This document shows positions 7,573 through 16,763 of a stretch of DNA of 57,294 nucleotides, in pieces (the stretch's first letter is position 1; every line of letters starts with the position of its first letter). Below the pieces are notes generated by a model. That model made no database searches. It was not told the origin of the DNA and saw nothing but the letters and a program-made list of their open reading frames with translations. The stretch lies in the NCBI RefSeq assembly GCF_001544535.1, contig NZ_FCON02000044.1, forward strand, positions 1 through 57,294, in the 5' to 3' direction. This DNA is from Caballeronia choica (lineage in GTDB: Bacteria > Pseudomonadota > Gammaproteobacteria > Burkholderiales > Burkholderiaceae). The translations under genes were made by a program, and so were the position numbers.

Positions 7573-9576
7573 TCAACTACCTTGCGCGACCCGTACCGAA
7601 GCGGCGAGTGCATCGATCGCTTCGGGATTGGCAAGCGACGAGAGATCGCCCGGAGGCTGCCCCACGTAGACCGCCCGCACGACGCGGCGCATGATCTTCA
7701 TGTTGCGGGTCTTCGGAAGGTCCGGCACGAACAACACCGCGGCGGGCCGGAACGCCACGCCAAGCCCCGCGACGACCGCATCGGACAGCCTCTTTTGCAT
7801 GGCCGGCGTTGCCTCGACACCGGCCATCAGCGATACCACGAGCACGAGCGATTCACCCTTGACGACGTCCGGCACACCGATCGCCGCGACTTCCGCAGCC
7901 ATGCCCGTCGCACTGACGAGCGCTTCGACCTCGGACGGGCCGGTTCGCTTGCCGGCGATCTTGAGCGTATCGTCGGAGCGACCGAGGATGAACCAGTAGC
8001 CGTCCTTGTCGACATATGCGCGGTCGCCGTGCCACCACACGCCGGGCACTTTGCTCCAGTAGCTCTCGATATAACGCTCTGGGTCGTGCCACAGGCCGCG
8101 CGTCAACCCGATCGACGATCGGCGCAACACCAGTTCACCCGTTCCGCCCGGTTCGACGGACCGCCCCGTCTCGTCGACGACATCGGCTCCGATGCACGGC
8201 ACGGGGCCCGAGAATGCGCAGGGCTTCATCGGATGCAGCACCGTGCCGGTCACGATGGCCCCGCCGACTTCAGTACCGCCGCAATAGTTGATGATCGGTG
8301 CGCGGCGCGCGCAGACCTTCTCGAACATCCACCGCCATGCGTCCTCGTTCCACGCTTCGCCGGTCGAGAGCGTGATCCGCAACGACGAAAGATCGTATTG
8401 GTCGATACCCGCGCCGCCGGCCTGGATGAAGCTGCGAACGATGGTCGGCGCGATGCCGAGCACGCTCACCCTGTTTTCCTCGATGAGGCGCCAGAAGCGG
8501 CCGGCATCGGGATAATCGTGGGCGCCTTCGGCCATCACCATGGTGGCGCCGAGCAAGGTGGTCGAGTAAATGAGGATGGGGCCGACCAGCCAGCCCATGT
8601 CGCTCATCCACATCATCCGGTCGCTCGCCTTATAGTCTGCGCACAGGCCCATGTCGAGTGCAAGCTTGACGATGAAGCCGCAATGCGTGTGCACCGTGCC
8701 CTTCGGCTTGCCCGTGGTGCCCGAGGTGTACATCACCATCATCGGCGCGTCGGCATCGACCATGGTGGTCGGCGCGTGATCGGTGCGGCCTTCGCAGATC
8801 TCATGCCACCACTGGTCGCGTCCGGCCTCCCACGGCAGCGGGCCGTCGACGTTCTTCAACACGACGACGTGCCGCAGCGCCGGCACGTCCTTCACCGCGA
8901 GGTCGACGGTCGTCTTCATGTCGATCCGCTTGCCGCGACGCCAGGTGCCATCGGCCGTCAACACGCCCACGGCGCGGCCGTCGTTCAGCCGAGAAGCGAT
9001 CGCGGCGGGACCGAAGCCCGAGAAAAGCGGCAACACGATGCCGCCGATCTTCGAGATCGCCAGCAATGCCGCGGCCGCTTCCGGCACCATCGGCATGCAT
9101 ACGCCGATGACGTCACCGGGGCCGAAGCCCAGCGCACGCAACCCCTCTGCAAGGCGGCTCGTCTGTGCGCCGAGTTCGGCGTAGCTCCAGCGACGCTTCC
9201 TCCCGTCCTCCCCCTCCCACACCACCGCATCCTTTGCAGCATGAGCTTCGTCTTCGTGGCGGTCGAGACAGTTCAACACCGCGTTGCCCGTCGCGCCGAC
9301 GCACCACTTCGTCCACTCGATGCCTTCCGTGTCGTCGAACACGCGCGAATAAGGGCGATCGAAGCGAATGTCCATATGCTCGATGATCTGGTTCCAGAAG
9401 CCCGCCGGGTCCGAGTCGGCAAGCGCGATCAGTTGTCGATAGCCCTGCGGGTCCGCGGATTCGATACCGACGCGCCGCATGAATCCGGCGAGATTGCTCG
9501 ATTGCACGAGCTCGGCATCCGGGCGCCAGACGATCTTGGCGTTCTCGTTGATCTCTTCCACTTTGTCTGTCTCCAT
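7573..9576 (-). CDS. AMP-binding acyl-CoA synthetase (acetyl-CoA synthetase-like)
   Basis: A 667-residue ANL-superfamily ligase that makes acyl-AMP and then acyl-CoA. The phosphate loop YTSGTTGKPKG is at about residue 283. The hinge region follows YVDKDGYWFILGRSDDTLK, and the C-terminal catalytic Lys is likely in PKTRNMKIMRR. Length and the N-terminal helical region match acetyl/propionyl-CoA synthetases more than long-chain ligases. It ends the minus-strand block behind etfAB, so it probably activates the acid that the block then oxidises. Substrate not predictable. Confidence 0.88.
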   Translation of the reverse strand: METDKVEEINENAKIVWRPDAELVQSSNLAGFMRRVGIESADPQGYRQLIALADSDPAGFWNQIIEHMDIRFDRPYSRVFDDTEGIEWTKWCVGATGNAVLNCLDRHEDEAHAAKDAVVWEGEDGRKRRWSYAELGAQTSRLAEGLRALGFGPGDVIGVCMPMVPEAAAALLAISKIGGIVLPLFSGFGPAAIASRLNDGRAVGVLTADGTWRRGKRIDMKTTVDLAVKDVPALRHVVVLKNVDGPLPWEAGRDQWWHEICEGRTDHAPTTMVDADAPMMVMYTSGTTGKPKGTVHTHCGFIVKLALDMGLCADYKASDRMMWMSDMGWLVGPILIYSTTLLGATMVMAEGAHDYPDAGRFWRLIEENRVSVLGIAPTIVRSFIQAGGAGIDQYDLSSLRITLSTGEAWNEDAWRWMFEKVCARRAPIINYCGGTEVGGAIVTGTVLHPMKPCAFSGPVPCIGADVVDETGRSVEPGGTGELVLRRSSIGLTRGLWHDPERYIESYWSKVPGVWWHGDRAYVDKDGYWFILGRSDDTLKIAGKRTGPSEVEALVSATGMAAEVAAIGVPDVVKGESLVLVVSLMAGVEATPAMQKRLSDAVVAGLGVAFRPAAVLFVPDLPKTRNMKIMRRVVRAVYVGQPPGDLSSLANPEAIDALAASVRVAQGS

Positions 9577-9783
9577 GCGGGTCGTCGCACCGGTGTGGTG
9601 GTCGCCTTCGCGAATCGTGTTGTGAGGAACCAGCCGTTGCTAATCAATGCGTCACCCGCGAAGGACTGGCACGCGCCGCAGAGTCGGCCAGCATGGCTTC
9701 ATGCTACGTCGCTCCCTGCGAACTGCAATTTCCGAATTTCGAACCGCCTGCTTCTCATCGACGAGTTCACTCCCGAAGTCCGC

Positions 9784-10740
9784 TCAAAGCGCCGCGTCCA
9801 GCTCCGGCACCACGCTGAACAGATCGCCGACCAGACCGTAATCGGCGACACTGAATATCGGTGCTTCCGGGTCCTTGTTGATCGCGACGATCACCTTCGA
9901 GTCCTTCATGCCCGCCAGATGCTGGATCGCCCCGGAAATGCCCACCGCGATATACAACTGCGGCGCGACGATCTTGCCCGTCTGCCCGACCTGATAGTCG
10001 TTGGGCACGTAGCCCGCATCGACGGCCGCGCGCGAAGCGCCCATCGCGGCACCAAGCGTGTCCGCCAGAGGCTCCAGCACCTTCGTATAGTTCTCGCCAC
10101 TGCCGAGACCACGGCCGCCCGAGACGATGATGTCCGCGCTCGTCAGTTCCGGACGATCGAGTTTCGTCACTTGGCGGCTTACGAACTGCGAAATGCCGGC
10201 GTCGGCGGCTGCGTCGATCGTCTCGACCGGCGCATTGCCGCCTGCGGCCGCGACCGGGTCGAAGCCCGTCGTGCGGACGGTGATGACCTTGATCGCATCC
10301 GACGACTGCACGACGGCAATCGCGTTGCCCGCATAGATGGGACGCTCGAACGTATCCTCGGCAACGACGGCGGTGATGTCGCTGATCTGCGCGACATCCA
10401 GCTTCGCCGCGATGCGCGGCGCGATGTTCTTGCCGTATGCCGTCGCGGGCGCGAGGATGTGCGAGTAGTCGTTCGACGGGTCGCTCAAAAGCGTCAGCAC
10501 CGTTGCCTCGACGTTTTCCGCGAGGCCATCGGCCAGTTGCGGCGCGTCCGCGAGCAGCACCTTTGTGACGCCTGCGATCTTCGCGGCCGCATCCGCTGCG
10601 CCCCGTGCGTGGTGTCCCGCGACCAGTACATGAATGTCCCGGTTCGAGAAGCTGGCGATGACAGCGGCGGCCGCTATCGTATTCAACGTGGCCGGTTTGA
10701 TCGACGCGGCGTCCTGTTCAGCAATAACCAGAATCGTCAT
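9784..10740 (-). CDS. etfA: Electron transfer flavoprotein subunit alpha
   Basis: A 318-residue EtfA. The N-terminal half ([10 protein letters not shown]) is the ETF fold. The C-terminal FAD domain holds [31 protein letters not shown] and the conserved tail [20 protein letters not shown]. With EtfB it takes electrons from acyl-CoA dehydrogenases to ETF-ubiquinone oxidoreductase. A GGAGAA site precedes the ATG and the gene starts 14 bp after etfB ends. Because it lies in a beta-oxidation block, it may be a dedicated paralogue rather than the housekeeping copy. Confidence 0.96.
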   Translation of the reverse strand: MTILVIAEQDAASIKPATLNTIAAAAVIASFSNRDIHVLVAGHHARGAADAAAKIAGVTKVLLADAPQLADGLAENVEATVLTLLSDPSNDYSHILAPATAYGKNIAPRIAAKLDVAQISDITAVVAEDTFERPIYAGNAIAVVQSSDAIKVITVRTTGFDPVAAAGGNAPVETIDAAADAGISQFVSRQVTKLDRPELTSADIIVSGGRGLGSGENYTKVLEPLADTLGAAMGASRAAVDAGYVPNDYQVGQTGKIVAPQLYIAVGISGAIQHLAGMKDSKVIVAINKDPEAPIFSVADYGLVGDLFSVVPELDAAL

Positions 10741-10754
10741 TTCTTTTTCTCCCT

Positions 10755-11504
10755 TTACAGCACCTTGGCTTCATTCCTGAGCTTCGCGACGAGCGAACCC
10801 ACATCGGGGACCTTCACGCCAGCGGTGCGCCTGGGTGGCTCACTGACCTTCAGCGTCTTCAGACGCGGCGTCACATCGACGCCGAGGTCTTCGGGTTTCA
10901 TCGTGACCAGCGGCTTCTTCTTTGCCTTCATGATGTTGGGCAGCGTCACATAGCGCGGCTCGTTCAGGCGCAGATCGGTGGTCACCACGGCAGGCAGCTT
11001 CAGCGACAGCGCTTCTGCCCCGCCATCGACTTCGCGCGAAACGGTGGCCCGGCCGCCGGCGATCGTCACACTGGAAGCGAACGTCGCCTGCGGCAGACCC
11101 GCCAGTGCCGCGAGCATTTGCCCGGTCTGGTTGGAATCGTCGTCGATGGCTTGCTTGCCGAGGATCACCAGTTGCGGCTGCTCCCTGTCGACCAGCGTCT
11201 TCAAAATCTTCGCCACCGCGAGCGGTTCGACCGGCTCGTTCGATTCGACGAGGATCGCGCGATCCGCGCCGATAGCGAGCGCCGTGCGCAACGTTTCCTG
11301 CGCCTGCGCGACCCCCACCGACACCGCGATCACCTCCGTCGCCACGCCTCTTTCCTTCAGGCGCACGGCCTCTTCCACCGCAATCTCGTCGAACGGATTG
11401 ATCGACATTTTCACGTTGGCGATATCGACGCCGGACTGGTCGGATTTCACGCCGACCTTGACGTTCGCATCGACCACGCGTTTCACCGCGACCAGGATTT
11501 TCAA
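10755..11504 (-). CDS. etfB: Electron transfer flavoprotein subunit beta
   Basis: A 249-residue EtfB, the AMP-binding partner of EtfA. The protein begins (M)[16 protein letters not shown] and contains [12 protein letters not shown], and [21 protein letters not shown] in the binding loop. The start is a TTG at 11504 with AGGAG seven bases upstream; this gives the family's usual 249 residues, whereas the more upstream GTG overlaps the ribosome-binding site. It is co-directional with etfA. Confidence 0.95.
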   Translation of the reverse strand: MKILVAVKRVVDANVKVGVKSDQSGVDIANVKMSINPFDEIAVEEAVRLKERGVATEVIAVSVGVAQAQETLRTALAIGADRAILVESNEPVEPLAVAKILKTLVDREQPQLVILGKQAIDDDSNQTGQMLAALAGLPQATFASSVTIAGGRATVSREVDGGAEALSLKLPAVVTTDLRLNEPRYVTLPNIMKAKKKPLVTMKPEDLGVDVTPRLKTLKVSEPPRRTAGVKVPDVGSLVAKLRNEAKVL

Positions 11505-11576
11505 GTTCAATCTCCTCACTTTGCTTGCGTTGTTTCACTGACACGCGCCATTGCGCGACCTTTACATGCGCCCCGC

Positions 11577-11746
11577 TCACGCCTCTGCACGCAAGTACGC
11601 GGACGCCTCGTCCTCGACGCGCTGCCACAGTTCTAAAAACGCCATCGGCCGTTCGCCTTCTTCCAGCAGATGCCCGACCAGCCCGATGGCGCGCGCCATC
11701 ACTTTGCGATGTCGGAACGCACCAGCGGTTTCGGTTGACGGGACAT
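11577..11746 (-). pseudogene. Remnant of a citrate synthase/citryl-CoA-lyase-like gene
   Basis: Two short fragments abut. An ATG at 11746 opens MSRQPKPLVRSDIAK and stops at 11699. Overlapping that stop as TGATG, an ATG at 11699 opens a 40-residue frame reading ARAIGLVGHLLEE..ERPMAF followed by LWQRVEDEAS. The second fragment looks like the extreme C-terminus of citrate-synthase-family citryl-CoA lyases; the first resembles an N-terminus. The whole middle is missing, so this is probably a gene lost by internal deletion. Identification is from memory of the family and is moderate at best. Confidence 0.45.
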
Positions 11747-11783
11747 GACATGATTTCCGTGAAGGAGTGAGCAGACGCGCGTT

Positions 11784-12653
11784 TTAGCGCAGTTCCGCGT
11801 AACCATTGTTGAGCACGACGACATCGCGCTCGATCACGCGTGAACGGAAATGCACCACGTTATTCTCATGCCAGACTTCGGTACGGATCGTCTCGCCCGG
11901 ATAAACCGGCGCCGTGAAGCGCGCACGGAACAGCGCGAGGCGCGTCGGGTCGCTGCTGCACGTCGTCTTCAGCACCGCGTGCGCCGCCACGCCCCAGGTC
12001 GCGAGACCATGCAGGATCGGACGCTCGAAGCCGGCATTGCGGGCGACGTCGGGATCGACGTGCAACGGGTTGTCGTCGCCCGACAGGCGGTAGATATGCG
12101 CGATTTCCGGACGCGTCGGCAAATCGCAAACCGCGTCGGGCCCGTGCTCGGGCACCGGCGGCGGCGAGCTTGGCGCTTCGTCGCTCGGGTCTCCGCCCGC
12201 GCTGTATCCGCCATCGCCGCGACAGAAATTCAACTGCTCGATGGTCGCCAGCAGTTCGCCGGTTGCCTTGTCGGTCACGGTGCGTTCTATCAGCACGAGC
12301 GCGCCCTTTCCCGGACCCTTGTCGACAATGCGCGCGACCCGCGAGCGGCCGATCACGGTCGCTTCGCGTGGCAGCGGCTTGTGAACGCGCAACGTCTGCT
12401 CGCCGTGCAGCATGCGGACCCAGTCGATCCCGCTACGCGGGTCCTTGACCCAGAAGCCCGGGAAACCGAGCGCGACAGCGAAGGTCGGCGTGACGCGCAG
12501 TTCCTTCTCGTAGACGAACGCAAGCTCGTCGGGATCGAGCGGATTCGACCCATAGCCTGCACCGAGGCTATAGAGGATCACGTCGCGGGCACAGTAATGC
12601 TGCTCGATATCCTCGAACGGCCAGTTCTTCAGGTTGTGGTAGTCGATCGTCAT
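11784..12653 (-). CDS. MaoC/hydratase-2 family dehydratase
   Basis: A 289-residue two-hot-dog protein of the (R)-specific enoyl-CoA hydratase 2 type, adding water to trans-2-enoyl-CoA. The N-terminal hot-dog half carries NWPFEDIEQHYCARDVILYSLGAG. The C-terminal half has the hydratase-2 motif IYRLSGDDNPLHVDPDVARNAGF with catalytic Asp and His, then ILHGLATWG. The ATG at 12653 overlaps the stop of the crotonase gene (ATGA), showing translational coupling. Size and architecture resemble the hydratase part of eukaryotic multifunctional enzyme 2. Confidence 0.9.
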   Translation of the reverse strand: MTIDYHNLKNWPFEDIEQHYCARDVILYSLGAGYGSNPLDPDELAFVYEKELRVTPTFAVALGFPGFWVKDPRSGIDWVRMLHGEQTLRVHKPLPREATVIGRSRVARIVDKGPGKGALVLIERTVTDKATGELLATIEQLNFCRGDGGYSAGGDPSDEAPSSPPPVPEHGPDAVCDLPTRPEIAHIYRLSGDDNPLHVDPDVARNAGFERPILHGLATWGVAAHAVLKTTCSSDPTRLALFRARFTAPVYPGETIRTEVWHENNVVHFRSRVIERDVVVLNNGYAELR

Positions 12654-13462
12654 TGCAGGTTTCCCAGGCTTGGGCCTGAAGCGGGCCATTTGAAGAGCGG
12701 CGCGTCCTTCTCCTTGAAGCGCCGCACGGCTTCCTTGTGGTATCCGGTCGTGAACGCGATGCCTTGCGCAAGCGCCTCCATCTCGAGCATCCCGCGCAGG
12801 TCGCTGCTCAACGACTGATTGATCGCGCGCTTGGCAAGGCCGAACGCAACGGGCGATGCGTTCGCAAGGCTTGTCGCCAGTTGCCGGGCGCGGTCGTGCA
12901 ACGCCTCCTTTGCAACGATCTCGAACACAGCGCCCATCTGCCGCGCTTCGTGAGCGTCGATTTCCCGCGCACTGAAGACGAGGTCCCGGGTGCGCGCCAT
13001 CCCGATCACGCGTGGCAGGGTGTAGAACGCACCGCAGTCCGGAACGAGGCCGACCTTCATGAACGGCATGCAAAAGCGCGCGCGCGGTGTCGCGATCACG
13101 AAGTCAGCCAGCAAGGCGAGACTGAATCCGGCGCCATAGGTGACGCCGTCCACCGCCGCGATGACCGGCCGGTCGAGATCGAGCAGCAGGCCGATCCAGC
13201 CATGCAGGTCGTCGATGCGCTCGCGTCCTGCCTGGGCGTCGGCCACGTTCATCGCGCGGATGTCGCCGCCGGAACAAAAGTCCTCACCGCTGCCGCGCAG
13301 GATGACCGCGCGCACGGAGCGGTCCGCGCGAATCGCGTGGACTGTGTCGCGCAACGCATGGCGCATCGGGTCGTTCAATGCGTTCTTTTGCTGCGGACGG
13401 TTCAGCGTCAGCGTGGCGATGCCGTCGGTCAGGTCCACCAGCAGGCTTGCTTCTTCATTCAT
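12650..13462 (-). CDS. Enoyl-CoA hydratase/isomerase family protein (isomerase-like active site)
   Basis: A 270-residue crotonase-fold protein starting MNEEASLLVDL. The oxyanion-hole regions are SGGDIRAM and DGVTYGAGFSLAL. The two catalytic Glu of true hydratases are absent: GAGFS replaces GGGCE, and CMPF replaces QPE. GLVPDCGAFYTLPR keeps an Asp where PaaG-type isomerases have their acid. An isomerase or another crotonase reaction is therefore likelier than hydration, and the adjacent MaoC protein can supply the hydratase step. It overlaps the MaoC gene by four bases. Confidence 0.87.
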   Translation of the reverse strand: MNEEASLLVDLTDGIATLTLNRPQQKNALNDPMRHALRDTVHAIRADRSVRAVILRGSGEDFCSGGDIRAMNVADAQAGRERIDDLHGWIGLLLDLDRPVIAAVDGVTYGAGFSLALLADFVIATPRARFCMPFMKVGLVPDCGAFYTLPRVIGMARTRDLVFSAREIDAHEARQMGAVFEIVAKEALHDRARQLATSLANASPVAFGLAKRAINQSLSSDLRGMLEMEALAQGIAFTTGYHKEAVRRFKEKDAPLFKWPASGPSLGNLQ

Positions 13463-13539
13463 CGATTTCGCTCCAGTCAGTGGGCGGGAATCCGCGAGGC
13501 TCGCGAGAGCGCATTCGAGCGCAGGGTCAGTCGCATCCA

Positions 13540-14736
13540 TCACGCGCGCTCGAAAATCGCCGCGATGCCTTGCCCGCCGCCGATGCACATCGTCTCCAGC
13601 CCGTAGCGCCCCTTGCGGCGCTGGAGTTCGTGGAGCAGGGTCGCGAGCATCCGCACGCCTGTCGCGCCGATCGGGTGGCCGAGCGAAATCGCCGATCCGT
13701 TCACGTTGAGCCGCGAGCGGTCGTCCCAGCCCCAGCCCTTCAGGACCGCGAGCACCTGGCACGCGAACGCCTCGTTCAGTTCGACGAGATCGATCTGGTC
13801 GATCGTGAGACCGGTCTTCTTCAGCAGCTTCCGGACGGCGGGCACCGGGCCGATGCCCATCTTCGCGGGCTCGCATCCGGCTGCCGCCCAGCCCGTGAGA
13901 TAGGCGAGCGGCGTGAGCTTCAGCTCCGCGAGCTTGTCCTCGGCGACGATCAGGCAGGCCGCCGCCGCATCGTTCTGCTGGCTGGCGTTGCCCGCGGTCA
14001 CGGTGCCGTCCTTTGTCAGCGCGCGCAGCTTTCCAAGCGACTCGACGCTTGCATCCGCGCGCACGCCTTCGTCACGCGTGAAGAGCAGCGGTTCGCCCTT
14101 GCGCTGCGGCACGCTGACAGGCACGACCTCTTCGTCGAAGCGGCCGGACGCCCATGCGTCCGCCGCGCGCTGGTGGCTGCGCACCGCGTATTCGTCGGCG
14201 GCTTCGCGGGTGATGCCGTACTCCCGCACGAGATTTTCGGCGGTCTCGATCATCCCCGAGATGTAGCCGAATCGCGCCTCCGGCTGCGAGCGCTCGCGGC
14301 CGCGTTCGAGCCGGTCGTGCAGCCTGACGGACCCGGCTCGCGAGCCCCAGCGCATGTCCGTCGTGTAGTACTCGATGTTGCTCATGCTCTCGACGCCGCC
14401 CGCGATGACGACATCGGCGGCGCCGCTCTGGACCATCATCGCGGCTGTCACGACGGCTTGCAGGCCGCCGCCACAACGGCGATCGAGCTGCATGCCGGGC
14501 ACCTCGACCGGAAGACCGGCTTCGAGCGCCGCCCAGCGGCCGATGCACGGCGTCTCGCTGCTGGCGTATGACTGCGCGAACACGACGTCTTCGATGCGGG
14601 CCGGATCGATCCCGGTGCGTTCGAGCGTCGCGCGGATGACCGTTGCCGCCAGCGCCTCCACCGGCACCGAACGCAGGCCGCCGCCAAACGTGCCGACCGG
14701 GGTCCGCACGGGTGCAACGATCGCTGCTCGTCTCAT
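13540..14736 (-). CDS. Acetyl-CoA C-acyltransferase (thiolase)
   Basis: A 398-residue thiolase that cleaves 3-ketoacyl-CoA with CoA. The nucleophilic Cys is in MQLDRRCGGGLQAV near residue 88. The general-base His is in ISLGHPIGATGVRM, and the second Cys is in ETMCIGGGQGIA. Length is typical. It sits between the crotonase and SDR genes of the minus-strand beta-oxidation block and provides its final cleavage. Degradative versus biosynthetic direction cannot be decided from sequence, but context favours degradation. Confidence 0.93.
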   Translation of the reverse strand: MRRAAIVAPVRTPVGTFGGGLRSVPVEALAATVIRATLERTGIDPARIEDVVFAQSYASSETPCIGRWAALEAGLPVEVPGMQLDRRCGGGLQAVVTAAMMVQSGAADVVIAGGVESMSNIEYYTTDMRWGSRAGSVRLHDRLERGRERSQPEARFGYISGMIETAENLVREYGITREAADEYAVRSHQRAADAWASGRFDEEVVPVSVPQRKGEPLLFTRDEGVRADASVESLGKLRALTKDGTVTAGNASQQNDAAAACLIVAEDKLAELKLTPLAYLTGWAAAGCEPAKMGIGPVPAVRKLLKKTGLTIDQIDLVELNEAFACQVLAVLKGWGWDDRSRLNVNGSAISLGHPIGATGVRMLATLLHELQRRKGRYGLETMCIGGGQGIAAIFERA

Positions 14737-14875
14737 GGTGTATTCCTCTTGATGAACGTATGCGTGTCAGAAGCGCAGTCCAGACCGCGCGCGTAATCGC
14801 CGTGATGCGCCCGCCGGCCGTCTTGCGTTGCACGACGAGCGTCTGCGTCAACGTGCAGGGTTCGGCGCCGCGCGT

Positions 14876-15793
14876 TCACACCGGGTCCCAGCTGAAGACG
14901 TCGGCCGATACGTCGAGCGAATGGAAGCTGGAGCGCAGCGCCGGCATTGCGTGCTCGGCGATCAGCTCCGGCGTCCATCCACCGCTCCGATGCACCGAGC
15001 GCACCGGACGCGGCTGGCTCATCACGAAGATCTCGTTGTTGCGCACCGCGAATATTTGGCCGTTGACGTCGCGCGCCGCATCGCTCGCGAGATAGACGGC
15101 GAGCGGCGCGATCTTCGCGGGCGTCATCTGCTTGATCTTCTCGACGCGCGCTTCCTGCTCAGGCGAATCGACCTTGATCGAGTTGATCATGCGGCTCCAC
15201 GCAAACGGCGCGATGCAGTTCGAACGCACGCCGTATTTCTGCAAGTCGAGCGCAATCGATTTCGACAGCCCGGCGATGCCGAGCTTCGCCGCGCTGTAGT
15301 TCGCCTGCGCCAGATTGCCGATCAGACCGGACGTCGAGGTCATGTGAACGAACGCGCCGCCGCCCTGTTCCTTGAAGTGATCGGCTGCGGCACGCGACAC
15401 GTGATAGCTGCCGTACAGATGCACCTTCAGCACCGCGTCCCATTCTTCCGCCGACATCTTGTGAAAGAAGCGGTCACGCAGGATGCCCGCGTTGTTCACC
15501 ACGCAATCGATACGGCCGAAGGTGTCGACTGCCTGCTCGACGATGCGCGCGGCGCCCAAGGGGTCGGCGACGCTGTCGGTATTCGCGGCCGCTTCCCCGC
15601 CGAACGCCTCGATCTCCTTCACGACCTGATGCGCCGGGCCGGTACTGTGCCCCTCGCCTGTCAGTGAAGCGCCCACGTCATTGATCACGACCTTCGCGCC
15701 CTGGCGCGCCATCAGCAACGCGATGTCGCGTCCGATGCCGCCGCCCGATCCTGTCACGACCACGACCTTTCCTTTCATCATCTGTTGTTCCAT
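14876..15793 (-). CDS. SDR family oxidoreductase, probable 3-hydroxyacyl-CoA dehydrogenase
   Basis: A 305-residue SDR with VVVTGSGGGIGRDIAL for NAD(P), VVNNAGILRD, the catalytic Ser in MTSTSG, and NYSAAK supplying Tyr and Lys. The length and the INDVGASLTGEG insertion match the dehydrogenase domain of multifunctional enzyme 2. With the MaoC hydratase it would give (3R)-hydroxyacyl-CoA chemistry. The C-terminal ~45 residues extend beyond the SDR core. It is the first gene of the 15.8-7.6 kb stretch, preceded by a 340-bp region with repeats. Confidence 0.9.
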   Translation of the reverse strand: MEQQMMKGKVVVVTGSGGGIGRDIALLMARQGAKVVINDVGASLTGEGHSTGPAHQVVKEIEAFGGEAAANTDSVADPLGAARIVEQAVDTFGRIDCVVNNAGILRDRFFHKMSAEEWDAVLKVHLYGSYHVSRAAADHFKEQGGGAFVHMTSTSGLIGNLAQANYSAAKLGIAGLSKSIALDLQKYGVRSNCIAPFAWSRMINSIKVDSPEQEARVEKIKQMTPAKIAPLAVYLASDAARDVNGQIFAVRNNEIFVMSQPRPVRSVHRSGGWTPELIAEHAMPALRSSFHSLDVSADVFSWDPV

Positions 15794-16133
15794 CAGCGTT
15801 GCTCCATGTTCTTTCGCGTTCGGTTGATATGAGCTTGATGCATGCTCGCGCGCACGACAATTTGCATCTCGCGAATCCGGGCTTCGTGTTCCGCTAACCC
15901 GGGTCGTGAATAGAGTGATTCACATCGCATAGACTCCTACTCGTAGTTCCGCTAATTTATTCATGACTCGTCCAGCGCGATACTTCGCCAGCGACGCAAT
16001 TCGTATTCGAGAAAGGCGGAATTCGGTGCGTTCGAAGTCCGGTGCGCCCTGCGATACAGCGAGGCGGGCGGCCAAGCGACACGTCGCGCGATGCGTTCAA
16101 GGTCCACCTCCGTGTGCGGCACGCAACATGACG
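15794..16133. promoter_or_regulatory. Promoter region of the SDR-thiolase block with nested repeats
   Basis: A 340-bp gap. Two direct copies of GTTCCGCTAA (15888-15897 and 15946-15955) lie 58 bp apart. Between them is the inverted repeat GTGAAT-AGAGTG-ATTCAC (15906-15923). This layout fits operators for the block that starts at 15793. A minus-strand frame running from 16203 to 15961 also crosses the gap; its end (VDLERIARRVAWPPASLYRR) has a helix-turn-helix look. It may be a decayed regulator tail or chance. Confidence 0.45.
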
Positions 16134-16763
16134 TCAGGTCGATACCACCGACCAGGTCAACGCCCGGCACCACGCAAGCCGCGCGACTCGCGACGCAGTG
16201 CAACCGAAATGCGCATCGAACGCGTCGTCCATGCGCAAGTCCGAGGCAAATCCGACCTCCATCGCAAGCGACGCCAGGTCATTGCGCGGTTGCGGATCGG
16301 CGAGCAACGCGAGCAGCGCACGCATCAGACGCTGCTCGCGCACGATCGCCGTCAACGCGTTGTTTTCGCGGAATAGCTGTGCCTTCAGCGTCCGCGCACT
16401 GATCTGCATCCGCTCGGCCGCCAGCGCAATCGACCAGTCGCAGGCAGGCTCGCGAAACACCGCGAGCGCAAGGCGTGCGGCGAGGCTCGAACGCGTCCTG
16501 GAGCCAGGTTCGTCATCGTGGATCAGCAGATGAAGCTCATACCCGACACGCGGATCGATCAGGGTCGTGCCCTCGTAATGCACGGTACGGTAGCGCTCGA
16601 CAAAGACCGCCTCGCCTTGCGCAAGCACGCCACGGCGACGCGTGGAGGCAAGCAGATGCCGTCCTCTTCGCGCGATCATCTGCATCCGGAACGGCAGCCG
16701 CAGATTGTGGACACGCAGCAAACGCGTGTCGCTGGCTGCGACTTGCGCTGCGTTGCCGTTCAC
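16134..16763 (-). CDS. AraC family transcriptional regulator (short form)
   Basis: A 209-residue protein with a C-terminal AraC double helix-turn-helix: WSIALAAERMQISARTLKAQ, then ASLAMEVGFASDLRMDDAF with HFGCTASRVARL. The N-terminal ~100 residues form only part of a cupin-like sensor, so it is shorter than typical AraC proteins (~300). It starts at a GTG at 16763 that overlaps the stop of the acyl-CoA dehydrogenase gene by four bases (GTGA), so it is coupled to the dehydrogenase pair. It probably regulates this block. Confidence 0.8.
   Translation of the reverse strand: MNGNAAQVAASDTRLLRVHNLRLPFRMQMIARRGRHLLASTRRRGVLAQGEAVFVERYRTVHYEGTTLIDPRVGYELHLLIHDDEPGSRTRSSLAARLALAVFREPACDWSIALAAERMQISARTLKAQLFRENNALTAIVREQRLMRALLALLADPQPRNDLASLAMEVGFASDLRMDDAFDAHFGCTASRVARLAWCRALTWSVVST

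Noticed and set aside
7582-10953. Very long plus-strand open frame (over 1,100 codons) opposite the synthetase and etfA
   Set aside because: It is the Arg/His/Asp-rich antisense shadow of high-GC genes on the minus strand. Those have clear domain motifs and ribosome-binding sites; the shadow has neither.
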